A DNA stretch of 64,000 nucleotides from Buxus sempervirens. Taxonomy: Eukaryota; Streptophyta; Magnoliopsida; Buxales; Buxaceae. The translations under genes were made by a program, and so were the position numbers. The stretch lies in the NCBI GenBank assembly GCA_947561395.2, contig OX387185.1:21023866-21087865 (forward strand), given 5' to 3'. Under the pieces are notes generated by a model. It worked only from the letters and a program-made list of their open reading frames with translations. It was not told the DNA's origin and did no database searches. This document shows, in pieces, positions 43,761 to 54,931 of this stretch. Numbering within the stretch: the first letter of the stretch is position 1; each line of letters begins with the position of its first letter.

Positions 43761-46112
43761 CTAGAACAGGCAATAAGCAGGTTCATCTCTGACTTCAATT
43801 TCCAATGGTCTAATATCAACACCTTCTGGCATACTGACCATTGAAGCCAATGTTACTAAAGCATCTGCGAATTGGTTCTTGGTCCTTGGCATATAGTTGA
43901 AGGAAATTCGAGTAAATTTAGTGCTTATTTCTTCCAAATACTGGTGATAGGGGATCAATTTGTGATCCTTGGTCTTCCATTCACCAGTTGTTTGGAAGAT
44001 GATAAGACTCGAATCTCCATATATGTCAAGTTCCTCCACTTCATGGTCTAAGGCAGCTTGCAACCCAATTATGCATGCTTCATATTCTGCAATATTGTTC
44101 GTGCATTGGAACCTCAACTTTGCTGCGATTGGGATGTGTGCCCCATCTAGCTTGATCAAAACTGCCCCTATTCCATTTCCATTCATGTTGGCGGCCCCAT
44201 CAAAGAACATTTGCCAAGAGCTTTCACTTTCCTTTTCTTCTGTGAATAGAATTGCCTCATCAGGAAAATTAGTCTTCAAAGGTTGGTATTTTGGTAAAGG
44301 GTGTGCAGCTAAGTGATCAGCAATGGCTTGACCCTTAATGGCCTTCTGAGTGATGTATGTGAGATCAAATTCAGAGAGTAACAACTGCCATTTTGCTGTT
44401 CTGCCGGTTAATGCTGGTTTCTCAAATAAATACTTCAAAGGGTCCATTCGGGATATCAATAAGGTGGAATGACTAAGGAAATAATGCCTCAGTCTCTGAG
44501 TTGCCCATACTAAAGCACAACAGGTCTTTTCCAAAGGAGAATACTTTGCTTCATATTCTGTAAACTTCTTGCTTAGATAGTAAATCGCCCTTTCCTTTCT
44601 GCTTGTATCGTCATACTGCCCCAAGACACACCCCATTGATGTCTCCAAAACGGACAAGTAAAGAATCAATGGTCTTCCTGGAGTTGGTGGCACTAGCACA
44701 GGTGGGTTCAATAAATACTCCTTTATTGTGTCAAAGGCTTCTTGGCAATCGTCATTCCAGACCGTCGGGTTATTCTTTCTCAGAAGCTTAAAGATTGGTT
44801 CATAGATAGCAATGAGCTGTGCTATGAACCGGCTTATGTATTGAATCCTTCCAAGAAAACCACGAACTTCCTTCTCCGTTCTAGGTGATGGCATTTCAAT
44901 GATTGCTTTAGCCTTAGCTGGGTCAATCTCAATTCCCCTTCTGCTTACTATAAAGCCCAACAATTTTCCTGATGTAGCCCCAAAGACGCATTTTGCAGGG
45001 TTAAGCTTTAGGCTGTACTTCCTGAGCCGGTCAAACACCTTCTTCAAGTTGATCACTTGGTCTTCTTCTTCACATGATTTGGCTATCATATCATTCACAT
45101 AGACCTCCATCTCCTTGTGGATCATATCATGGAATAAGGCTGTCATGGCCCGTTGGTAGGTTGCCCCAGCGTTCTTAAGTCCAAATGGCATGACAGTGTA
45201 GTGGAAGGTACCCCAAGGTGTAATGAAGGCTGTTTTTTCTTGATTTTCCTTAACCATCTTAATCTGATTGTACCCAGAGAAACTATCCATGAATGAGAAC
45301 AGGTTATGTACAGCAATGTTGTCCACCAAAATGTCGATGTGTGGGAGTGGAAAATCATCCTTTGGGCTTGCCTTATTCAAGTCTCTGTAGTCTACACACA
45401 TTCTGACCTTTCCATCCTTCTTTGGTACTGGTACTATATTTGCAAGCCATTCAGGGTACGTGGAGACCGCCAAGAATCCCGCTTGGAATTGTATAACCAC
45501 TTCATCTTTGACCTTCAATGTCCACTCAGGTTTCAACCTTCTCAACTTCTGTTTAACTCGCTTAACATCTGGCAGAATTGGTAGCTTGTGCACAACCATA
45601 TCAGTGTCTAACCCTGGCATATCCCGATACGACCATGCAAATACATCTTCATACTCAGCCAAGAACCGTATCATTTCATCCCGCTGTACTTCAGATAGGC
45701 ATACCACAATCTTCACTATTTTTGGATCATCTTCAGTCCCTAGGTTTATTGATATGGTCTCTTCAATATTGGGTTGGACCCCCTTTTCATGACGCTCCAA
45801 TTGATATGTGATTTCTTTTGGAGGGTCGTCTTCTCTATCCTCGGTCTCTTCTTCAACCCCCATTAGGTCAAAGTCGAGCTCGAGGTCGAAGTCATACTCA
45901 ACCTGATCCAATTCCGTTTGCTTATAGGGTTCATAAATGGTTTGGACCTTTTTGAAAAATTTATCTTTTCTATAAAAAATGGGAAAATATTTTTTTGTTT
46001 TTTGAGAGCCTTCTACAAAATCTTTTCCTGAAGACGAAGGCTCATTAAAACCTTCAAGAAAAGGGCATTCCACTAATGGAGTTTTTTTTTGGAAGCCATG
46101 TCTGTTTGCCAA
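43761..46112 (-). CDS. Element B RT, RNase H and second RNase H polyprotein segment
   Basis: 783 open codons. Charged linker (1-190), then RT: FLAVSTYPEWLANIVPV, VRMCVDYRDLNKASPKDDFP, catalytic D in FSFMDSFSGYNQ. The second catalytic motif is YVND (AAT at 45093-45095) instead of YVDD. Connection domain EKEVRGFLGRIQYISRFIA. First RNase H start LYLSVLETSMGCVLGQYD (Ser for catalytic Asp). Second, archaeal-type RNase H with MFFDGAANMNGNG, NIAEYEACIIGL, IYGDSSLII and NQFADALVTLAS, all acidic residues present. The frame is the longest in the window, but the YVND change should inactivate polymerisation. Confidence 0.93.
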   Translation of the reverse strand: MANRHGFQKKTPLVECPFLEGFNEPSSSGKDFVEGSQKTKKYFPIFYRKDKFFKKVQTIYEPYKQTELDQVEYDFDLELDFDLMGVEEETEDREDDPPKEITYQLERHEKGVQPNIEETISINLGTEDDPKIVKIVVCLSEVQRDEMIRFLAEYEDVFAWSYRDMPGLDTDMVVHKLPILPDVKRVKQKLRRLKPEWTLKVKDEVVIQFQAGFLAVSTYPEWLANIVPVPKKDGKVRMCVDYRDLNKASPKDDFPLPHIDILVDNIAVHNLFSFMDSFSGYNQIKMVKENQEKTAFITPWGTFHYTVMPFGLKNAGATYQRAMTALFHDMIHKEMEVYVNDMIAKSCEEEDQVINLKKVFDRLRKYSLKLNPAKCVFGATSGKLLGFIVSRRGIEIDPAKAKAIIEMPSPRTEKEVRGFLGRIQYISRFIAQLIAIYEPIFKLLRKNNPTVWNDDCQEAFDTIKEYLLNPPVLVPPTPGRPLILYLSVLETSMGCVLGQYDDTSRKERAIYYLSKKFTEYEAKYSPLEKTCCALVWATQRLRHYFLSHSTLLISRMDPLKYLFEKPALTGRTAKWQLLLSEFDLTYITQKAIKGQAIADHLAAHPLPKYQPLKTNFPDEAILFTEEKESESSWQMFFDGAANMNGNGIGAVLIKLDGAHIPIAAKLRFQCTNNIAEYEACIIGLQAALDHEVEELDIYGDSSLIIFQTTGEWKTKDHKLIPYHQYLEEISTKFTRISFNYMPRTKNQFADALVTLASMVSMPEGVDIRPLEIEVRDEPAYCLF

Positions 46113-46971
46113 ACAAACGCGGCTTCAAAAGTAAGGGGAGTTTCCTCCCAATTGTTCAAAATAAAAGAATCTGGGGCAAGTGTATAAGCCTGCTCCTCAA
46201 GCTCAGGGTCTGCATCTGAAATCACCAGTACTGGGTGAGTTGCATCGCCTGTTTCTTCTGTAGGGCTTGTCCCAAATGGAACTTCTACTGTAGCCCAGTC
46301 AATGAAGGGTAGCTCCTCTGCTCCTTCTTCTTGGTTGCCTTCAGTCATGGCAAAAAAGGCTCCAACATCCTCTGAAATATCATGCTCCTGTTCTGTCCAT
46401 GGCCCAGGCTCACCCAATTCTTGTGGAGGTGAAGGTAGAACATATGGTTGCACGATTGAGGACTTGGGTTTCTGGAATGGGTTAATGTTATAGTATGGGG
46501 GTTTGGACTGATCCTGGGGAGGAGATAGCTGAATCATGTGAGAAAGTTTAGGAAAAGTTTCCCTGATATGAGGGAATTTCATGTCTTCCATCTCCTTTTG
46601 TCTTCTCCAATTTCTTGGCTTGGACCCAATCCTACTCTAGGGACCAGCTTCTTAACCTTTACCGGTTCTATCCTTACTTGCAGGTTAACCCCTAGACCTT
46701 TTCCAGGGTGAAAATTGTACTTTTTCAGCACATTCTTGACCATTTTCTCAGCACAAGTCATCTTTCCTTCTTTTTCCTGATACCCCCAGGTATAAAATTG
46801 ACAATTTCAAACTGGAAAGAGTGAAATGTCATCTTGTCAGCAGTCATTTCCATGTTTATATAGGGTACATCAGGGGACCACATGGGAGGAACCAAGTTTT
46901 CAGCTAGGACTATAATCACCTTTTTCCCTCTAATATATTTAACTTTTTGGTGGAGGGTAGATGGTATAGCC
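46113..46971 (-). pseudogene. Element B protease-RT linker with G-patch segment
   Basis: Two overlapping frames: 46579-46761 (NVLKKYNFHPGKGLGVNLQV, a G-patch-like KGLG motif) and 46073-46591 (172 codons, Pro- and Glu-rich, ending FVWQTDMASKKK). The frame switches near 46585 and again near 46090, so the linker is frameshifted relative to protease and RT. Ogre elements can carry an intron between protease and RT; I cannot tell an intron from decay here. Confidence 0.65.
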
Positions 46972-47673
46972 CTAGCTGTATGAATCCACGGCCTTCCTAG
47001 CTGTATGAATCCACGGCCTTCCTAAGAGTAGGATGAAGGCTGCAGGTATATCCATCACTTCAAATGTGATGTTAAAAATATACGGTTTAATAGTGACAGG
47101 CAGTTCAACCTCCCTTAGGGAGTGTGTTTTAGAGCTGTCAAAGGCTCTTATGATTCTTCCATTTTGTTTAATTTTATTTTGCTCCAGACCAAGCTTAACA
47201 AAGGTAATTAACGGGCAGACATTCAGACCCGACCCATTATCAATTAAAACCCAGGCTATCATGCAACCCCTACTGAGCACTGCTATGTGCAAATGATCAA
47301 CATGATGGTATCCTGCTTGGCTGATCTCGGTTTCAGAAAAAGTTATAACATTGTGGGATAAAATCTGTCCAACCATCTTGCCTAGTTGGTCTGTTTCAAT
47401 ATTTTTAGGCACATGTGCCCCCTGAAGTATCCTTAACAAGGAGTCCCTATGTTTTTCAAAATTCAACAATAATCCCAGAATTGAGATCTGGGCAGGGACT
47501 TTGTTCAACTGCTCAATAACATTGAACTCACTCTTTTTGATTAGTTTAATGAGGTCAGCATCCTCACTATCAATTACCTGAGGGGCATCTTCCCCTACTT
47601 TGGCCTTTCCCTTATTTTTCTCTTTCTCGGCTTCTTCCCTTTCTTTCTCTGTCTCCTTTTGTTTTTCTCCCAC
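46972..47673 (-). pseudogene. Element B protease
   Basis: 233 codons. A Lys/Glu-rich N-terminus is followed by FNVIEQLNKVPAQISILGLLL, the active site VLIDNGSGLNVCP (near residue 125) and FILLLGRPWIHTA close to the end. Immediately after that, a 25-bp tandem duplication (46972-46996 and 46997-47021) shifts the frame and creates the stop at 46972. It is in the same frame as 47689-48621. Confidence 0.88.
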
Positions 47674-47688
47674 ACCTACACATTTTCC

Positions 47689-49721
47689 TTACCTCATCAT
47701 GAGGTTTACTTCTTTCTTGCTTTCTCCCTCAACTGCAGGAAATGTGGTGGTGTAGCCTTCACTGTAGTTCCATGGTACAGCTGATTCAGAGTAAGAAGGC
47801 TTTGGGACATTTATCACAAGGGGAGGAAGCTTGGTCCTGGATGCGGAAGTCTGAGTAGGAGGAACATTTACAACCAATGGTGGACATTGCTTTGGTTGAG
47901 GGTTTACAGAAGTAACAAAAGCATTAAGATGGTCACAATTTATGACCAATAATGGTTTTGATAGAGCGGGTGAAGAATGGGTGGATGGATTGCAATTGAT
48001 TACCAGAGGTGGTTTTGCAATATTCAATTGGGCCATGAGGGAAGAGGCCCGGTCCAAAGCAGAGCTAATGCTCTTAGCAGCACGATCATTTCCTTTTGAA
48101 ATCACATTTACCTCTTTATTGCTATTTCTTCTGTCAAAATAAACTCTGACCGTCGTCTCTATTGGAGCAATTAACTGGGATGGGTCAAAGGTTATTTTAT
48201 CAGAGGAAATGACCCCTATGATATTAGATGTGCCTGCCCCATGATGCTGAGGTAAAGGATTTTGTCCAATATCTGTTCTGGGAGAATTGGGAGCCCCTGT
48301 ATTGAAAGATAGGGTATTCTGGTCAAGCAAATCCTGAATGGCGTGTTTCAACGGCCAACACTTGTCAATAGGGTGCCCAGGTGCACCCATGTGGAAATCA
48401 CAAGTGGTCGAGGGGTCAAAATTTCTCCCCTTAGACACATTCGGATTGGGTTCTCTTAAAGTAATATACCCTGCTTGCAATAAAGTAGGTAGCAATTGAG
48501 ACGAAGTCATTGGAATAGGGGTAAAAACCCTATTTCTCCTTGTTACGAAATAGGCATCCCTTTCCTCCTTAGTAAAAACCCTCTTTTGGTCTGAGGGCGC
48601 TGCTGGAACATTAACCCTCATGGGGCCTGGGTAGATGGAGTAGGAAAATGAGCGGGTATATTAATTTGTATGGGCTTGTTAGGGCCTGATGGTGGCTGCA
48701 CCATGTTCACCTCACCCTCTTTCTTGTTCCCATTCTTTTTCAACCCACTTCCTCTCTTTAGATTGGGGTCCTGTTGACTAACCATAGCAGAATGATCAAT
48801 TATTTTATCTGACCGGATCCCATCTTCAATTTGGTTGGCCACTTGCACCAAAGCGGCGAAATTAGTGGTGGTTTGACCCACCAAATGACTATAGAATGGT
48901 TGGCCCAATGTACTGATGAAGGTAGAAATCATCTCTTGCTCTAGCATAGGTGGCCTAACTTGAGAGGCTGTCTTCCTCCATCTCTTGGCATACTGCCTTA
49001 CAGATTCGTCCTTGCTTTTGCTCATCCTCATTACATCGTACCTGTCTGGCACGATCTCTGAATTAAACCGGCACTGAGCTAAGAAGGCATCTGCTAGGTC
49101 CTTCCATCTTCTGATCTTTCCATGGTCTAAGGTGGCAAACCACCTCAAAGCGGTTCCAGTCAAGCTCCTTTGGAAGAGCTGAATCAGAACCCCCTCTTCT
49201 CAACCGAACTGGCATAAGGCCCCGCAGTACAACTTCAGATGGCTCATGGGGCAGCCCGTGCCATCATACTTGTCCAGGTCTGGGCACTTGAACTTGGCTG
49301 GCAGGTTAAAATTAGGGTATAGGCACAAGTCTTCAAAATTGGTGCCCCCAAAGTTGTTCACCCCTTTAACCTCCCTCAGTTCATCTTGGATCATTTCCAG
49401 TCTGTGCATGAATTTCTTTTCCATTTCTTCCCTCATCCTTTCTTTTTCCTTTTCTTTGTCTGATTCAACTGTCTCATCCCTGATTAGTATAGGTTCAGGG
49501 ATGCGTTCATAAATGGGTTCAGGAATAGGTTGAACCGGAGGTGGAATACTTATTTGGGGTGGAGGTGTTGGGTTGGAAGTGGATGCTTGGTTCTGGGCTT
49601 GCACTTGTTGGGCCTGCACCGATAATATGTTCTCTAGCATTCGGGCTAGTCTTGCCACCTGCTCCTGAAGCAGGGCTACATCTGGATGAGGAGCATCAGC
49701 TTCACTCTCAATGGGATTCAT
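47689..49721 (-). pseudogene. Element B Gag, one nonsense codon and one frameshift
   Basis: ATG at 49721. Residues 1-173 have a coiled-coil-like N-terminus, a Gln/Pro-rich stretch and the start of the Gag core (FNLPAKFKCPDLDKYDGTGCP). There is an in-frame stop at 49200-49202. It continues in frame to 48618 with TGTALRWFATLDHGKIRRW, VRQYAKRWRKTASQVRPP and EQEMISTFISTL. The frame then shifts at 48618-48621 (ATGA overlap), and 47689-48621 has the zinc-binding CDFHMGAPGHPIDKCWPL and a long Pro/Ser-rich tail. Element A's gag is a single frame over the same span, so the overlap reflects a small indel rather than two genes. Confidence 0.9.
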
Positions 49722-49949
49722 GGTGCGAGCTCTTGATCTGGTTACAGGAGCTATGGTTGCAAGTGTACTTGGTACCTGGAAATAAAGGAAAAAAATATCA
49801 GTGCCAATTTAATCTCATTCACCTACCTATGAATGCCTATGTTCAAGCTGGGTGAACACGAGTTTGGATTTTTTTCTTTATTTGCTTCTTTTTTTTTTTT
49901 TTTTGAGTTGAATTGTTGGAATATTCTAGGGCTTCCAACAGGTCCCACA

Positions 49950-50520
49950 AAAAAAGAAAAGGATCTGAAATTCAAAGGCTTTCAGGGGCCCAGGGGTATT
50001 TTGGAAAAGGTCTGAAATTCAAAGGCTTTCAGAAGCCCAGGGATATTTTTGGAAAAAGTCTGAAATTCAAAGGCTTTCAGAGGCCTGAGGATTTTTTAAA
50101 AAGGTCTGAAATTCAAAGCCTTTCAGAGGCCCGAGGAAAAAGATCTGAAGTTCAAAGGCTTTCAGAGGCCCAAAGATCTAAAATTCAAAGGCTTTCAGAG
50201 GCCCAAAGAAAAAGATTCGAAATTCAAAGGCTTTCAGAGGCCCAAAGATTTTTTTAGAAAAAGTCTGAAATTCAAGGCTTTCAGAGGCCCAAAGATTTTT
50301 GAGAAAAAGTCTGAAATTCAAAGGCTTTCAGAGGCCCAAGGAAAAAGGTCTGAAATTCAAAGGCTTTCAGAAGCCCAAAGATTTTTTTGAAAAAATGTCT
50401 GAAATTCAAAGGCTTTCAGAGGCCCAAAGAAAAAGACCTGAAATTCAAAAGCTTTTAGAGGCCCAGGGATATTTTTGAAAAAGGTTTGAAATTCAAAGGC
50501 TTTCAGAGGCCCAAAAGAAT
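49950..50520 (-). repeat. Minisatellite in element B leader (TCTGAAATTCAAAGGCTTTCAGAGGCCC)
   Basis: About 13 copies of a 27-28-base core, separated by 5-25 bases of A/T-rich spacer (AAAGATTTTTTGAAAAAG and variants), so the spacing is 33-51 bases. It sits between PBS and gag, the same position as the unrelated minisatellites in element A. Plus-strand open frames here encode only repeated FKGFQRP peptides. Confidence 0.88.
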
Positions 50521-52042
50521 TTTTTTTTGTTTCACATTTTTATTAAATTTTTTTTTTGGTTTTTTTTTAAGCATTATATTCAAACACATTTCCCTTTATC
50601 ATCATTTAAAGGTTAAAGGAACAGGATTTAGTGGGAAAAAACTGATTAAAATTGAATTTTCTGCGAAGACCGCATATACAGTACGGTCTGGCCTTTCCCG
50701 CATTTAAATTGCAAGCGAGCCGTGACCGTATAGTTAACACGGGCAAGCCCAACCCGTATAACCAATACGGGCGAGCCCAGCCTATGTAATAAATGCAGTT
50801 TACAGAGCTCTTTTCTGTTTTTTTTCAGTTTTTACATGATTTGATAACTTTGGTTGCTCATCCAAACATACGGTTCACCCTTGCTAGACTTCTAAATTGT
50901 CCCAAAGTGGACTTTAACCTATTTGCAAAAATACATGTTTAGGAGGGCACATGTACCCTCCAAATGGACACCATATTCAGGGGTATGGTACCCTTTTGTT
51001 GCCTCTTGTATGAACATTGGGTAGGATTGATTCTGAACAAAGTTAAAAACTCTTCCCATGGACTACACCAATTTTAGAAAACATGCCTATTTGGGACCAA
51101 TTTTATCCCAAATCGATGGACACGATGACACCCCTATGATATGAAAATAATGCAAAAATTAAGGTTACCTTGTTACCTTATTTACCTTCAATATGGCATC
51201 CGCATTATGCCTTGGCTTGCGAACCATGCAAACGGCCTTCCCTCAATTACAAACCCATATCCCCATGTAATTGTGTATTTTAGCCAAAAACGTGTATCTC
51301 CACCTTCAAGCGTAGGGGCTTTGGGTTTTGGCTTAATGGCAACTTAGCACTCAAGCCTAGTGATGACCAAAATTGAATCACAAATCCACGTTATCATCAC
51401 ATCATTGGCCCAAAGTTCTAAGGTGAATGTTTTCACTTTCGCTTTCCGAAGTATCGACCTCGTTGCGCCAAGCTACACACATTCGGGTTCAACTTCCTAT
51501 AGGTTATGGGTAGGCTGTGTAAAAAATAAAATGTGCACAGTGCATTGTAAAAATTGGGTGCATTCACAACGTCCCAAACCCTTGCCACTCTTTTCGTAGC
51601 CATGCATATACAAACCAAGGCATAATAGGAAAGCATATTTAAAGTAAACAAATACACAAAACAATCCTATAGCATCTAAACATGCTCACAAAAATCATCC
51701 AAACTTGCAAACATATAATCATGTTATACACCCAAAATACATCATGGAGAATATTCTGAAAATCAAAACATGCTATTATTAAAATATAGCAAGAAATAAG
51801 CATGGTCCAGCAAAACGAACCCCCCTTACGCATGCATCTAGAAACGATTCTCTAAATCAGAATTGAACATGTTTCTATGCCCATGAACTTTTAAGCAATA
51901 AATCAGATTTAAAACATACCCCACATGCTTAAGAACACAAAATAGCAAGCAAAACAAAAACATGCTAAAAACACAAAATAGCTAGCAAATCAAAAACATA
52001 AAAAACATGAACAAAAACACCAAAAGGCTGAAATCCTCACAT
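50521..52042 (-). other. Element B 5' leader
   Basis: No gene seen. A cluster of CCCGTA/TACGGG half-palindromes at 50650-50790 (for example ACCCGTATAACCAATACGGGC) is the same class as those near 7635-7760 and in element A's LTRs. The rest (50800-52042) is AT-rich with no recognisable coding or repeat structure. Confidence 0.6.
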
Positions 52043-52059
52043 TCCCAGCAGAGTCGCCA
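52043..52059 (-). other. Element B primer binding site, tRNA-Arg type
   Basis: Minus-strand TGGCGACTCTGCTGGGA lies two bases from the LTR end CATGTCTCACA. It is the same primer class as element A, and it fixes element B's orientation and its LTR boundary at 52062. Confidence 0.8.
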
Positions 52060-52061
52060 GT

Positions 52062-53318
52062 TGTGAGACATGGAAAAAATAAATTCAATGACTTCCTGAT
52101 CATCACACTGGATTGGTTAAAAACACAGAGTCACCACCATTCTGTTTAGGTGTGAATGGACACCAAAATATCAAATAAGCACAAAAAGGCAAATTTAGGG
52201 TAAAAATAACCCTATTAAAAAAACAACTAGAGATGGGTAAGGGGATTAGGTTATGAACAGGGGAAGGTGTTAGGCACCCCTATTCATCCACACAAGGTGG
52301 TTGCCAAGTATTGTTCATGTTAAAAAAAGGAAAAAAGGGCTTGCTACGAAAATCATGAAAAATCACAAAAAAGACAAAAGTGTGTGGTTCTTTTTATACG
52401 AATAGCCTGATTGATTCAGAACTTTCAAATATGATCATACCATTCCTAGGGTTTCATGATTAAAATAAAATTGAGATAAAATCAAATAAAACCAATCTAA
52501 AGTGAAAACTTCAAAAATCTGGCTTCAAGTTAAATTCTAGAAATCTAGAAAAATATGATTTTTATAAAATATTGCAGAATTAAACTTAAATAGTCCAGGA
52601 CATAGGTATAGCCCAAATTTCACGTTAAATCAAGAAATCAAAACCAAAAATACCCATGTTGATGAAGAACATCAAAAGAGGAGAACTTAGACCGTAGGGT
52701 CTTCTCTCAATCATGAAAAACAACTCAAAAACCACATCATGAAACCTTAGAAGTTACTTTCAGGCTTCTGAATCCAGATCTATCATATTGATCATGATAG
52801 ATCCAGGATCTTAGCCTAATATCACAAAAATCACGAAAACAGTGCTGTAGGTGCAAAAGTGGTAAAAATCTCAATTTTAGGAGAAAAAAAGGATTTCATG
52901 CTATAAACACCATAGATTCATAAGATTCATAGGATTCATTCAGATTCAATCACAAGATCATTAAAACATGACCAGGATATCAAAAGCAGCCATATCTCAT
53001 AAATTAGAGCACATGGGGGTCTACCCTACGGATCCACCTGTTCTCTTTTCCCCTAGCTCTCTCTTCACGTTTTACGGCTAGAGAGGATTCTTGAGGTACT
53101 TGGAAATAGGTTTGGTGATACAAACACAATCAAATGCCTTATTATATAAAAAAGGAGAAAAACAGATATGGGGTTCTATTCTAGGGATCCACCTGTTCCC
53201 CTTTCCCCTAGCTCTCTCTTCAAGTTTTACGGCTAGAGAGACTCTTGAGGTACTTAGAGGCAGATTTGGTAATACAAAATAAAATATGGCCTTATTCTAC
53301 AGCAATGGAGAAGATCCT
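52062..53318 (-). mobile_element. Element B 5' LTR, 3' portion
   Basis: Begins TGTGAGACATGG on the plus strand, next to the PBS. It contains GGGGAAGGTGTTAGGCACCC (52261-52280), a string common in Ogre/Tat LTR ends, and an AGTCACCACCATTCTG segment at the place where element A's LTR has AGTCGCCACTGCCTG. The far end of the LTR was not found: a solo LTR interrupts at 53319, and Tat sequence in the opposite orientation starts by 55142. No matching copy is seen elsewhere in the window, so B's 3' LTR is outside it or lost. Confidence 0.65.
53030..53300. repeat. 155-bp tandem duplication in element B LTR region
   Basis: GGATCCACCTGTTC at 53030 and again at 53185. Both copies continue through CCCCTAGCTCTCTCTTCA and TTTTACGGCTAGAGAG to GGCCTTATT, with about 85-90% identity by eye. 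Non-coding. Confidence 0.8.
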
Positions 53319-54931
53319 TGATGTACTTTTTCGCAAGTGCACGAATTCGTAACAAGTAATAAAGTGATGAAATAGAGTGTTGAACCCACAAGGAATTGTA
53401 GCTACTAAATACTAAAATTACTATCCTAAATTTTATTTGGATATTCAAAAAGTGAGATGGGTGTTTAACTAGAAATTAAAATTATTAACTAAGAAAATAT
53501 AAGAGTAAGATTAAATAAGAGATTAAAAATACTAAGGCATTTGATTTCATCATAAGCCAATTTGAATTAACTCTTGAATACACATGCTACTGAATTTTAT
53601 AATCCAATTTGAAAGCAAAAATCCCTAACCTATCCAATGGTCTCTCTCGAGCACCAATGAACTTACCTCCCCACGATAACTCACGATATCTCTATGTGAA
53701 TTTAAAGGCAAAAAGGCACATTAAGATTTGTGGACTTTCATGTACAAAAACACAAAGCTACATAAACCATGCTAATATCTCTATCAACATGTAGAATATG
53801 GTATTTTATCACAGGAACTAAAATTGTATATCTCCTCTCGGTCTCAATACAACTACCAAATACAATTGAATGGTGATTAAGTACTCAATTGGGTTAAGCA
53901 CAATAATAAAATACTCAAAGAACAAATCATAAATTCATTAGCAATAATATTAAGAATTAAAACATCATGTTTAGATTACATCAAATCCTTAGTAATAAAA
54001 GTTAGTTCATGATTGAACTAAGAACAATCATCAAAAACAGAGTATAATAAAAGAAAGAGAAGAAAAGAGAAGAAATAAACTAATGACGATCCAAGCTCTG
54101 ATCTCTTCATGTTTCAACTTCCTTCTCACGTTCCCAGCATCAACTCTCCTCTTCACGTTCCAGCTCTCTCCTTTATAGAAATCCCATAAGCTTTCCCAAA
54201 AATCCCTTGAAGAGAAATTGAAACTTTCCTTCTAAAACTCCTAAGGAAAAGAGAACTTCCTTTTCTTGTATATCCACAACTTAGAAGTCCAAAAACGACC
54301 TAATCTCCTCAATTAGAAACCCCTTAAAATCCTCCTAAAAGCTAGAAGAAGATCCCCAAGAAAAAGGAAACAAATCCGCAAAGTTCGGAATTTTATAACA
54401 GTTTTTACTACTTGATCGTTCGAACGACAGTCGAATGCGGGTCGAACGTTCAAATCAAATAACTGTTTCCTCTTCTCTTGTTCGAACGTTCATCGAACGG
54501 CCAGTGAACGCTACTCTCAGGTTTCTCTGCAGAACACCAACGTTCGAACGACAGTCGAACGGCCAGCGAATGCTACTCTCGGGTTTCTCTACAAAACACC
54601 AACGTTCGAACGACAGTCAAACGGCCAGCGAACGCTACTCTCGGGTTTCTCTGCATAACACCAACGTTCGAACGACAGTTGAATGGCCAGCGAACGTTGA
54701 TCATAACTTCTGCAATTTGACTCCGAATGTTACGCCGTTTGAACCGTGACTTCTATAACCACCAGGAGTATCTCTACATCAACAAATTAGGCACAATTTA
54801 GACAATGAAAATAAAATACAAAGATGAAAGACTTTGACAATTTCTAAGTAAAATTGAGAATTAAATATGAAATAAAACCTGATAAGTCATGAAATTAATG
54901 TGCTATAATGTGGTATTTTCATGACTTATCA
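53319..54931 (-). mobile_element. Solo LTR of an unassigned family (1613 bp)
   Basis: Minus-strand ends TGATAAGTCATG... and ...AAGTACATCA, flanked by the perfect duplication ATCCT (53314-53318 and 54932-54936). No coding sequence and no internal domain. Its element-sense start contains a 15-bp inverted repeat (54880-54894 / 54917-54931). A 62-bp tandem array lies at 54415-54702. I cannot assign it to copia or gypsy from sequence alone. Confidence 0.88.
54415..54702. repeat. 62-bp tandem array with CGTTCGAACG palindromes
   Basis: ACCAACGTTCG landmarks at 54536, 54598 and 54660 give a 62-bp period. Each unit holds GTTCGAACGACAGTCGAACG and GGCCAGCGAACGCTACTCTC. A degenerate copy lies upstream at 54415-54520. 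Confidence 0.85.

Noticed and set aside
48618-48621. ATGA overlap as translational coupling of two gag genes in element B
   Set aside because: Element A has a single gag frame over the same region and the conserved sequence crosses the overlap, so a small indel explains it.
49913-50257. Plus-strand frame encoding repeated FKGFQRP-like peptides
   Set aside because: Translation of the minisatellite in element B's leader, on the strand opposite the element.
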